From contig BEDY01000006.1 of the NCBI GenBank assembly GCA_002335605.1, forward strand, positions 248,001-312,000: a stretch of 64,000 nucleotides of DNA, in the 5' to 3' direction. Positions 1 to 9,287 of this stretch are shown here, piece after piece. Below the pieces are notes generated by a model. That model made no database searches. It was not told the DNA's origin and saw only the letters and a program-made list of their open reading frames with translations. Position 1 is the stretch's first letter. Every line of letters starts with the position of its first letter. The position numbers were made by a program, and so were the translations under genes. The stretch is from Prillingera fragicola (lineage: Eukaryota > Basidiomycota > Tremellomycetes > Trichosporonales > Trichosporonaceae).

Positions 1-695
1 CATGGGATCTGGTTGGGTGTTGCAAAGTTGGGGAGGAGAACTGTTAGAGAACGTGTTGTGGGAGGTCAGCAGGGAGAAGAAGCGTTTGGTGGCAGTGTAT
101 GTGTACCTCGCCCTCGCGTCAGCTGGGGATATGCTCGAGCAAGGCCCGAGGCGGATGTGACACCCCCAGCTCCCTCAGTGGTTCAAGAGCCTCGCGTTAG
201 TCGTAGAGCTGTGGTCGCCCTAGAACTGATGAGTATGTGATGGTCTCATCAGTGAGTGCCGCAATCTGATGTAGGCAATGCCACCCCAAAGCACACCTCA
301 TCACTCGGCAACCTTCAGGTGCTGGTTCGCGCACACACTACAGCTCCCTGCGCGCTGTGTTCGATAGTGGTACATCGCAGCAATTACTAGCGCTTGTATA
401 TGAGTAGTTACATACGAGACCTTCCGGCATTGTTCACTCCGGGGAATCGTGCCAGCTGTCCAGCAGTGCCCCTAGGCAACCGCAAACAACACCCCGCGCA
501 AGAATTGCAAGGTGTTGGAACAGCTAAGCTAGAACAAGGAGTTGTCACGAGGCCAAGTGTCGTGAATGTGTCTGAATGAGAGTGTATGTTGATGAAAACG
601 GGCCAGAGCGCACTGCTCACAGACCCCAGAGCCTCGACCGACGTCGAGACCCAGCTACGCGTTTCTCCACCCCCGACCTGACGCTAGTGTCAGAT
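1..695. other. intergenic, no gene recognised
   Basis: This stretch lies beyond the stop codon of the minus-strand alginate-lyase-like gene. Short open frames exist on both strands, but none shows a splice pattern, a family motif or a convincing start. I see nothing definite here apart from the 3' flank of that gene. Confidence 0.5.
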
Positions 696-2438
696 TTAGA
701 GGTTGTAGAGGGCAACGGCGCCGGCGACGATGGCGAACGCAGCCGAGGGGACGACGGCCGATGCGCCGCTGTCCTTGCCCGAGGCAGAGGATCCCGCGCC
801 ACCAGTGGTCGAAACAGGGTCGTTGGCGCCGGCGGCAGCGGTTCCGCCAGTAGGAATGGCGGTAACGGGTGCAGTGGCGACCTGTCCGTCGGCACCGGCG
901 TAGGTGATGCCGGCAACGTTAGCCGAAAGGCCGCTGTCAGAGAGGGGCTGGTTCCAGAAGAAGCTGGCGTCCGCGATGTAGGCGCCGTTGGTCTGCTTGT
1001 TGAGCCAAGCAGCGTAGGTGCCCTGCTCGTCGCCAAAGACGGTGGCCACGGCGGCAATGTAAGGGTAGAGCTCGTCGACCTTTTCGTTCTTGGGGTCAAA
1101 GGTCATGGCGTAGTCGGCAGCCTTCTTGATGGTGCCACCAACCGAAGTGGGAGTGTCCCAGAAGCCGGTGCCGGCGTAGGCAGAGAGACGGGCAATGGTG
1201 ACCATGGCGGCAAGGTTGTACGCGAGGTAGTGGTAAGGGCGAGTACGGGCCGACTCCAGGGGCTGGTCGCCGTTGGCCGAGATCTGGCCTTGGTAGATGG
1301 ACGAAAAGTAGTCCTGGGTAGTCTTGACAACGTTCTCCTTGTCCTTGACAATGGTGTAGAGAGCAGCGATCTGGACGTAGTAGAACGAACCGTGGTTGCT
1401 GAGGCGCGTCAGTACTGTCCCAAACAAGCTTCGAGCGATGGTACTCACTTGAGAGCAGCCTTCTCCTCAAGAGCCATGGGCGCGGTGATGGCCCACTGGG
1501 TGTACTCCTTGACCCAGTCCTGGAGCGACTGGTCAAAGGTCGAGTTCCAGCCCTCGGCGTTGCCATTGCGCATAATCTCAACGCCCGAAGCAATCTTGGC
1601 CATGCACTTGAAGTCGCTAGCGTTGTTAGATAACGGCCATTACGCAGCCGAGGCTAAACTTACAGGAGACCAGTGTGAGTTCCGACCTGTCCGTCGGGAC
1701 CACCACCCATCTGAGCATAGTTGAGGTTGGGGTTCATCTTGGTGTCGGCGTTGAGGAACCAGGCGTCAATAAACGTAACGACGCGCTGCGAGTAGACGGG
1801 CGAACGGGTAATGGCCCAGGCGAGGGCGTTGAAGAGAACAGCGTTGGCCATGTCGTCAAAGTCTCCAACATTGTTGATGAGACGCGCGTCCGGGTTCAGG
1901 TTGCCGTCCTCGTTGACGTACTTGCACTGCTTGAACACTGAAGTGGTGTTAGTAACTGGGGTGCGCATAGCCGTAAACAAACTTACTCTGGTCGACGGAG
2001 AGCGTGGTGGCGTTGCCGACACCAGTGCAGTCGGGCCAGAAGCTGCACGGTCAGCAGGCGATCCAGGAGGTTAGTCACTGTGCACGTACTAAGGGGCCCA
2101 AGACATGTAGTCGTGAACGTCACCAGACGGAGCAGTAAAGTTCTTCTTGGTCACGGCTAAGTAATGGTCAGCTGAGGCTCATCGTCGCCTTGAACGCAGA
2201 GGTAGCTGCGGAGCTACGCCCAGCGACGCCGAGATCACTTACTCCATGGTCCCTCGGCGGCGAGCGAGTTTGCCCACGAGATGATGGTCTGCTGGGCCTG
2301 AGCGGTGGTGGCCTTGTACTTGAATTCGAGAATGTCGGTGGGGTTGACAAAGTCGTCGGCATAGTTGGTGACGGCGAGGACGCTGGGCGCGATGGCGAGC
2401 GCCGAAGCCGCCAAAAGGACTGTTGACCTAAACACCAT
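696..2438 (-). CDS. secreted alginate-lyase-domain protein, probably GPI-anchored
   Basis: The gene has six exons on the minus strand: 2438-2243, 2156-2090, 2042-1987, 1937-1664, 1616-1449 and 1398-696. All phases are consistent and give 487 residues. A signal peptide (about residues 1-22) is followed by an alginate-lyase-type (alpha/alpha-toroid) domain. Family landmarks are HDYMSWAPYFWPDC near residues 80-95, an NLNYAQM segment, and NNHGSFYYVQ, whose Asn-His and Tyr match the catalytic region of these lyases. The C-terminus is a Gly/Ser/Ala-rich linker ending in a hydrophobic tail (AAFAIVAGAVALYNL), which is typical of a GPI attachment signal. The protein therefore probably acts at the cell wall on a uronic-acid polysaccharide, but the substrate is unknown; a related fungal polysaccharide lyase is equally possible. 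The start at 2438 is the first Met directly before the signal peptide. Confidence 0.85.
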
Positions 2439-4650
2439 TGTAGATTCGTCGAGTAGTACAGGCCGGTTTCTGTTTACACCACTAGAGATATGGGAAGAAG
2501 ACAATGTCACTCAAACTGTTGGGATCGTCAATATGCCCAGCGAGACGGTGAAGAGCAACAAACGACCCCTTTCCCATACGAGCGCTCGTAAACCCGCAGT
2601 GCGCGCGGCGCGCCCCGCAGCAGCAAGGACGATCTCTCTCTTTTTTCCTTGTTTTGTCAAACATGGACCTGGTCAGGTGCCGTCAGGATCGCAGGCACGA
2701 CCTGGACAAATCTCATATGAGGAGCGCTGTACGAGGGCCAGGCAGAGACGCCAGGGGGGATGCAAGTAAAAGGCTTGACATGGGAGGATGGCAACGGGCC
2801 AGAGACTTGGATACTACCTCTTGCTGTACGTAGACCACTCCGCCTGGGTCACTGCATGACAGTCAACGAGCAGGGCATGACGTCCGGGGCGCGGGGGAGG
2901 GGAGCAGTAATTGATCGAGCTGAAACCAGGGATTTAGGGTGCTCGTCGGGCTGAAGCTTAACTGCCTCGCTCCATCACTGGCCCAGTGCCAAGCCTTTGA
3001 GCTCTCACCCAAAACATGGGAAGTGGTCCCGAAATGGACAAGGCATAGCAGCAGCAGCAGGGGGGGTGTTAACGAGCACTTTGGTGTGCGTCATATCCAA
3101 GCCTGCTAGTGTGGTTCGAGCTGCCGCCTGCGCAGATATAATCTCTCGTCCCTAAAGGCCTAGCTGCTCGTTTAGCGATCTCTTCACAGAGCCCATGCCA
3201 GAGCTCTAGGCGCTGGTGCTCCATAAACACCGTCGAAGAGGCAAAGCCAGATGTGATCAACAGGGTTTAGTTCAGGATTACAGCGGAAGCAATTCCCATT
3301 CACCCAGAAGTAAGCATGTCCCTAATGACCATTAGGAAATGAAAGTAAGTCTAATTTGACCAGACGCCGGGGTATTAGCTTTTTGTTCCCTCAAATCAAA
3401 TGTGCGCCCCTAATGCAGCCTTTGGGCCTTAGGGTTCAAACCAAATGGCTCTCGTAACGCCACCACCAACGACGCGACACCTTCCCCAGGCTTAACGCGA
3501 CGCGACTGCCCCTGTCCCGATTCCGGGCGTCCCTGCCTACGCCTCCCGGTCGTACCGCAGCACAATTCAGCTCCTTTTTGCAATGGGCAGACGGTGGCAG
3601 TGAGCGTCTTGAATAGATATGGCGTGGGACAAGTGGGCTGGCGCACGACTGTGTAGAGGGCGCTTTGAAGTGGCGTCTGGGGGCACAAGCTAGACGAGAT
3701 GTCGCAAGCGCAAGCAAGGTCTTCAATCTTCGAGCGTGTCACTCTTCGCAGTCGCAGACAGCCGTCGACATAAGCAGTGTGACAGAATCCTCTACTCAGA
3801 CAACTTAGGGCAGTGCTGAAACGGGCACGAACCCGGGACCTCGTAGCGCTAGCGGGTGGGCTTTGGCAGATGGCACCCGTAGGACGCGTTCGCGCACCAT
3901 CTCCTGACATCCCATTCGCGAAACCATTCCTAGAATAACGTGGGAGACTTGTGATCCCAGCAGGCAGAAGCGATAACAAGCGGTACTAGCAGTAGTGCAC
4001 GCGCATACGCACGCCAGGAGGGATAGCCGACTCAGTAGCTGCCAGTGCCGCATAGCTTGCCAATGCCGCGGAGCATTGTGGGGAATCCTGAGATTGCGCG
4101 TTTTGTAAGAGTCGTCTGTCACAATGTCGCCAAGTGCCAAGTTACAGGCCTGTGTCGGTGTCCATCGTAGGTCCCGGGTACGTGATGGGGCCTGAGAACG
4201 AGGATGAGAGGCTGTGCCGGTATTGGGGTCCTAGGCACTCGCACATGTCCATCCCTTTGACGTGGTAATCAATGACTCAACCGAAGTCGGCAGCGCGGTG
4301 GGCGTCTGGAGACGTAAACGAGCGTTAGGAGCAGTGTGAGAAGATGATGAAGCGAATGTAGGCGAGACATACACGGTCAATGGTCGAGGAGCATGGTGCT
4401 GTGCAAGCGTGGTCTGGGTGGAGGCACCGGAAGTGTACACCGAACCGACCGAGCGTGGCGGATCGGCGTCCACTTTCTTCGACATTTACTATCCAGGTTC
4501 ATCTATTCGATTCGCCAGGCGTGGAGGAGAAGCCGAGCAGCTAGGTACTTCTGCTACGGAGAAGGTATAGGCGAGCCCCACCTCCCGCCGCCACACTGCG
4601 GCGCGCCCCCGACCCGATGCTCCCTCCAGGCCCCTCTCCTCAACATGAAC
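2439..4650. other. 2.2 kb intergenic region
   Basis: No gene could be supported. Short ORFs overlap on both strands without family motifs. One minus-strand frame (4485-4231, 84 codons, starting MSKKVDADPP) could be a first exon of something, but no continuation was found. A segment near 3820-3860 resembles a tRNA B box on the minus strand but has no matching 5' half. Confidence 0.45.
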
Positions 4651-4739
4651 CTCTTGATAGCTCAGTTGGTAGAGCGTCGGACTGTAACTGTTTCCTTATA
4701 GCCATCCGCAGGTCCTGTGTTCGACTCACAGTCAAGAGA
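4651..4739 (+). tRNA. tRNA-Tyr(GUA), intron-containing
   Basis: The acceptor stem is CTCTTGA/TCAAGAG (4651-4657 with 4732-4738). The D arm is GCTC..GAGC and the T arm is CTGTG-TTCGACT-CACAG. The anticodon GTA lies at 4684-4686. An intron of about 16 nt (4688-4703) follows the purine at position 37, the canonical place for tRNA-Tyr. The 27-43 pair of the anticodon stem is a mismatch; otherwise the cloverleaf is regular. Confidence 0.93.
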
Positions 4740-5185
4740 CAGAGCGTAGCTCGTCGAGTTCTTCATTGCAAGAGCTTGACGGGTTTCCTTTTTTGCTGTT
4801 GGCTGAGGAGGGGGGTGCGAGGAAGGTGGGGTGTTCAGGGTTCCCTGTTCCGTGTTCCGCTCGGATCAACGCGCATGCTGTATTGCCATTATACATTCTG
4901 CCTTCTGCAACCTGTGAAAACTGTCACAGGTGTTCGGGAGGTCGAGATGTGGAAGGGTTGCAGTCGAAGAACAGGCAGGGAGACATGGATGTGGCACCTG
5001 TCCCAACCTTTAATATCAATCCTCCATCACTTCCTTATTTCTCCTCCGGACTTCTTTAGGACCCATGATACAATAATATATCATCTTTTGAGCTTTCCAA
5101 GCAACTCTACATGAAGGCATGTCTGCTTGGTACGACCGACCAGTCGAGCTGCTCATCCGTCCATCCGCACGACCCTCCCATCGAC
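4740..5185. other. spacer between tRNA genes
   Basis: The stretch includes a T-run just after the tRNA-Tyr gene (cctttttt near 4788-4795) that could serve as an RNA polymerase III stop. Nothing else was recognised. Confidence 0.4.
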
Positions 5186-5269
5186 GCCTGGTTATATCAG
5201 TCGGTAGATAGTTTGACTCTTACTTCTAAAGATATCAAAATGTCATGGGTTCGAGCCCCATACTAGGCT
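5186..5269 (+). tRNA. tRNA-Lys(CUU), intron-containing
   Basis: The acceptor stem GCCTGGT (5186-5192) pairs with ACTAGGC (5262-5268), with one G-T wobble. The D stem is TATC/GATA, the anticodon stem TTTGA/TCAAA, and the T arm ATGGG-TTCGAGC-CCCAT. The anticodon CTT lies at 5219-5221, followed by A37 and an intron of about 11 nt (cttctaaagat). A run of T residues (ttgctttttt, about 5289-5298) follows and may terminate transcription. Confidence 0.9.
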
Positions 5270-5668
5270 AAAGCAGCGCATCTTCTGGATGTGTTTGCTT
5301 TTTTGGAAGCGGCAGATGGCGAAATGGCAGGTATAGGCCAAGCTGGGGGTGAGGTGGTGCGAAGTGCGCCACTGGTTGCTGTTTTTTTCAGAGGCCCTGT
5401 GGTGATTGCCCTGGAGCGATATGGTGCGGGGTTCAGGACAGCGGCCCATGAAACGGTACAGCGCCTACAGTACGTACAGTCCTCACTTATCTATACCTTC
5501 GAAAACACGGCTTGGGTATGGGTGTAGACGCCTCAAGACATGAAGAGGAACCTCCACAACAAAAATAATCCCGTCTTACCCAAACACCACCTTCCTCACC
5601 CCTCTCCGCGACCAACAACCTCTCTCATTCACTAGTCGCATGCATAGCTCCCCCAAGTAAAAAGAAAA
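5270..5668. other. spacer between tRNA genes
   Basis: No protein or RNA gene was recognised between the Lys and Val tRNAs. Short ORFs lack any recognisable motif. Confidence 0.4.
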
Positions 5669-5758
5669 TGACCTCTGGCGGGGTCGAACCGCCGACCTTA
5701 TGCGCTAGACACGTATCAGGTGTTAAGCATACGCTCTAACCAACTGAGCTAAGTGGCC
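5669..5758 (-). tRNA. tRNA-Val(AAC), intron-containing
   Basis: On the minus strand the D arm is GCTC..GAGC, the anticodon stem TATGC/GCATA with loop TTAACA (anticodon AAC), and the T arm GGCGG-TTCGAAC-CCCGCC. About 16 nt between position 37 and the 3' anticodon stem form the intron. The acceptor stem (GGCCACT with AGAGGTC) contains an A-A mismatch at its fifth pair. The TGCTTAACAC core is characteristic of eukaryotic Val-AAC. It is the third intron-containing tRNA in 1.1 kb. Confidence 0.88.
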
Positions 5759-6269
5759 TTGGATGTTGGTCAGTTGGTGAGTGATGTTTCGGTCTGGCCC
5801 GGTGGTGGCGACGGCGAGGGGCTTGGTTTTGGGGCATGGGGCTTCCTTGACGTCTCATATGTCAGTTATAGAGTCTTGCTTCTCTGCTAAGTCAAGCAGT
5901 CAGGCGGCGGGACGGCGAGGATGGAAGGGTGCTTCTCAAAAATCCAATCAAATTGTAAAACAAAGCGCCACGACGGCTGGGTTGCGGAATCCTATCTAGT
6001 TTCAGAATCCAATCAAACTGGACACTACCACACATGAACGAGGTGCTTCCTCTGCTTGCTCTGGTTGATCCGGGGGATCTCCTTTCATTATTGCTGCTCG
6101 TGCCTTGGTATTGTGTTACTTTAAGACAGAGGTACACGCCTGTGAGGCCTCTGTCCTCGCGCCGTTCCCAAGTGGTGACGGCGAGGAGAAGTGGCAAGAG
6201 AGTTTCCCTGTTTGCTTCGGCAGTGTTTGGTGTTGGCCTCTATAAGTCCGGTGAAGAGGTACTAACGCG

Positions 6270-6277
6270 TATAAATA
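6270..6277 (+). promoter_or_regulatory. TATA box of the CaaX micro-gene
   Basis: The sequence TATAAATA lies 91 nt upstream of the ATG at 6368. The stretch between them is pyrimidine- and CA-rich, as expected for a fungal 5' leader. This supports a real, possibly strongly expressed transcript for the tiny gene downstream. Confidence 0.55.
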
Positions 6278-6367
6278 CAAGGGATACTCAAGGACTATCA
6301 TCTTCCTTTCACCCACCCCACTTCACGCCTACTTCCCGCCCACCAATCAACAAACCAATCAACCACA

Positions 6368-6557
6368 ATGTTCTTCACCACCCTCACCGTAAGCTGATCC
6401 ACCTCTTCTGTCTCACGCTAACAATTCCAAGCCCATGCAGTGCGACGAGGACTACTACATCGACCGCGTAAATACATCAACCCGTGCAAAGTAAAAAACT
6501 GACGGACAGATTAACAACCTGGGCTCTTTTGCTGCCGGCGGCTGTGTCATCTGCTAA
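6368..6557 (+). CDS. CaaX-terminated micropeptide, candidate lipopeptide pheromone precursor
   Basis: The model has three exons: 6368-6388, 6441-6467 (or 6432-6467) and 6510-6557. Intron 1 starts GTAAGC and has a CTAAC branch site; intron 2 starts GTAAAT and has CTGAC followed by acag. Both keep phase 0. The product is 31 residues (34 with the earlier acceptor). It begins MFFTTLT, has an acidic/aromatic middle (CDEDYYIDR) and ends GGCVIC-stop. The last four residues fit a CaaX box (Cys, two aliphatics, X), the signal for farnesylation, proteolysis and carboxymethylation that ends basidiomycete mating pheromone precursors, which are also about 35-45 residues long. An upstream TATA box and a downstream AT-rich stretch (about 6690-6720) fit a complete small transcription unit. 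No receptor or homeodomain gene is nearby, so the pheromone role is inference. A small prenylated membrane peptide with another role is the main alternative. Confidence 0.55.
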
Positions 6558-7403
6558 GGCTCCGTCCTGCAGCTCAGCAGCTCCCACCTGCTGTTCAAGT
6601 CTGATACTGCAACGTTGTAGAAGTAGTTCAAGTGCCACCTGTCCTAAGATGAGCAGCCGATGCAATAAATGAAGCGACAAAGTGAACAAAGTAATTATTC
6701 AATTATTATTTATTTACGGAAGCGCCAACACCACCGTGCCAGACGCCACTCACAGTTCCAATGACCATGCAGGGATGACAATGCACCACGCACTGTGCGT
6801 CAACAACCACGAGACCCAGCGCCGCCAGCTGCTTAGAACCCACGCACAGGCCACCAACACCACCACCCTCCCAAGCCGGCGGCACCGGGATATTCTCCGC
6901 CACCACCCCCGTTCCAGTCTCTGATACAGCCACATCATGCACCAGTGGGACGCCACCGAGATCTGGACCAGTATTCCATTGTTGATCCATAGCTCGGACC
7001 ACTGGCAGAAGCATGGTGTCGTGGTCCTCATAAGTACATGCCGCTCTCCGAGACCCACCATCATTTGGTTATCACCACAAACACGACTGTGCAATGGACG
7101 TACGTCTCTAGCCCTTACCGCAGCTCATGTCAGTCTATTCACTTCCCGCTTCCATTCTACCCTCGCGAGCTCGAGTCACTGCACCTCGACTGGGCACCCG
7201 AGGAGCGCGCGGGGGGACCGGTGAGTCGCCACGGTTGCGATGACTGATGAGCAGCCAGAGGATCTCGATACCGATGGGTGGTGCATCATTGCATGACACG
7301 GTGGGGTTGTTGCTTGCACTGTGCGAGATGTACGCTGTTGAGGAGACCACTGTTGCATACGGGTGAACACTATTCCGTACTGAGCAGCCGGGGCGGCATC
7401 AGC
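6558..7403. other. intergenic between micro-gene and FPG1 3' end
   Basis: The stretch begins with the 3' flank of the CaaX micro-gene, including an AT-rich run at about 6690-6720 that may direct polyadenylation. Overlapping ORFs at 6700-7100 on both strands have no recognisable motif or splice structure. Confidence 0.4.
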
Positions 7404-8945
7404 TCAACGAGCCCGACCGCGCTTCCTCGGACTCGCCTCCACCTTGATCTCCTCCTTGACCTCAACCTTGCCCCTGCTGCGGCTAGTGGTCCGTTTGACA
7501 ACGATTTCCTCCTCACTACTCAGTTCCGTGAGATCGCTCTCGCTGTCAGCCCCCTTGCGCTTCTTCCCCTTGCCCTTGGCCGCCTTTGGCGCCGCCTTCT
7601 TGGTAACCTTGGCTTTGATGTCGACGCCTGTGGGCATCTTTTGGAGTTCATTGACAATCGCAGACGTCCGTCCTCCCACGGTGACGAAGCTGATCGTCGC
7701 GGGTGTACCGTCCGGCTGGAGCATCAGTAATTGCCCCCATCTGCCACTCACAAGAGCCAGGAAAGCCACGGCCTTGGGCTTGACGTCCCCCTCGTCCTCC
7801 TCTGGCTCCTCGGCCTTGCGTCCCTTCTTTCCCTTCTTCTTGCCCTTGTCCCAGCGCCAGCGGAAGAGCCAGTCGTCAGGGAACATTAGCGAGTCGGCAT
7901 TCACTTCGATGGCCTTGAGGGGCACGTCACGCAGGAGGCGATGCAGCTCTACGAGTTCTGGCTCTGTGAGAGCAGGAACTGGACACATGGGGTGAATGTG
8001 CGCTTGGTACAGCACCCTTGGTTGTCAGTTGCGTCCTCGTAGGAAACTCACTCGTCAGCGACCCAGTTGCCCACGCCAGCGCTGAACGCCTGGTCCATGA
8101 TGAGGCCCTTGATTGTGCCCTTCTTCTTGGCTACGAGCTCCTTGAACTCGTCCAACGTGGGATGGCTGAGAATCGGGTCAAAGCCCAGCTCGGACAACGG
8201 CGGGTGCGACAGAACTGGGTCTGGGACCAGGCGAAGGCGACCGAGGCGGCGTGGATCTATAAAGGCCAGTTCAATAGGCTCTTTGCCTGGGGAAGCGAGT
8301 TTCATGACGCTGGCGTCAGAGAGGACCTTTGCTACGCGTACAATTTGTAGAACTGGAGAATTAGCGCCATGTACTGCTGGCGACTCACCTTTGGAGGCCA
8401 TTGAGCTTCTCCGTCAACCTCGCCAAGGTGTATCTTTTTGCGATACCACGTCGGCTCCTGACCCTTGAGCTGTACGGGTCAGCACCGGCACGTTGGTGGA
8501 GGCTCACTTGGATCATGCCCGTCATTCCAAAGTGCATGACTGGGTATCGTCCATCTCCTGATAGTGTCATCCCTACAGCGTCAGCTATGCAACGTTGCAA
8601 GTCCGTGGTCCATACAAAATCTGGTATTAGCTCTGCCCACACTCCTCTGTAAACTCACTGCTTGCCCTTCCTTTCACATCCCGTCACCGTGCGCCCCACG
8701 AGCTCCTTAGTCTTTGAGCTGTTCAGCTACTTGCCTTGAATCTCGCACCTCTTCGTGCACTCACAAACTCTACATTGTCTGTCTTGTCATAGACTATAGT
8801 GTCCACTACAGTATCGATGTCCTCGACGACCCAGCCAGTGCAAGTCTCTGCAATGAGCCTGCGTGCGCGTTCTACCTCTGAAACGAGTTAGACAACCGCA
8901 TCCAACAGGCTGTTTTGCCATCGTCTCACCTGGCAGCTCGGGCAT
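7404..8945 (-). CDS. formamidopyrimidine-DNA glycosylase (Fpg/MutM type, zincless)
   Basis: The gene has eight exons on the minus strand: 8945-8930, 8877-8765, 8705-8659, 8620-8616, 8572-8508, 8469-8389, 8326-8052 and 8016-7404, giving 404 residues. The N-terminus reads MPELPEVERARR: Pro after Met is the catalytic nucleophile and Glu the general acid. MHFGMTGMI lies in the conserved core. The helix-two-turn-helix (IKGLIMDQ..SAGVGNWVADEVLYQA) is complete. The C-terminal zinc finger is replaced by a zincless loop (GGRTSAIVNELQK), as in plant and fungal Fpg. A basic, Lys/Glu-rich tail follows and may carry a nuclear signal. The enzyme excises oxidised purines and ring-opened bases in base-excision repair. 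Exon 4 is only 5 nt long but is needed to keep frame and to restore the KQFWM segment. It is divergent from DPL1, with 342 bp between the starts. Confidence 0.92.
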
Positions 8946-9287
8946 TTTGATGATGTGAGTGAATGCAAAGACTGTAGACTCAAAGCTGAGCGAGAAAAGT
9001 GCCCGTCGACACAATGTTGCTTTCAGAGTGGGTCGGTCCAGTCACCCTGCCCTGCTCGAGCAACATGAATCAGCGATATCCATGTGGCAAATCACGTGGA
9101 GACCCCGCACCACTGAGGCGGGATAAATGCCCGGAAAAACTGCCTGCCTGTGCGCCCTCGTTCGGCGGCGGCCGGGTGGCGTGGACGGTGACTTCATGCC
9201 GTGCAGCCACACGCTAGGATATCCATTACTCTGTTGTCTTACTCTGTTCTCTTCTCATCCCCACCTCCCCTCCTTACCCAACCGACC
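8946..9287. promoter_or_regulatory. shared promoter region FPG1 / DPL1
   Basis: The 342 bp between two divergent start codons must hold both promoters. A CT-rich leader (about 9230-9285) precedes DPL1, and a ggataaatg motif near 9120 could be a weak TATA element for it. No specific factor sites were recognised. Confidence 0.4.

Noticed and set aside
576..1724. 382-codon ORF on the plus strand opposite the alginate-lyase-like gene
   Set aside because: It is the antisense shadow of well-supported exons and has no motif, signal or splice logic of its own.
3811..3900. tRNA B-box-like sequence (GGGTTCGTGCCC on the minus strand)
   Set aside because: No matching acceptor stem, A box or anticodon arm could be found upstream.
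5940..6025. Two copies of aatccaatcaaa about 66 nt apart
   Set aside because: Short, imperfect and not linked to any element; probably chance or a minor promoter repeat.
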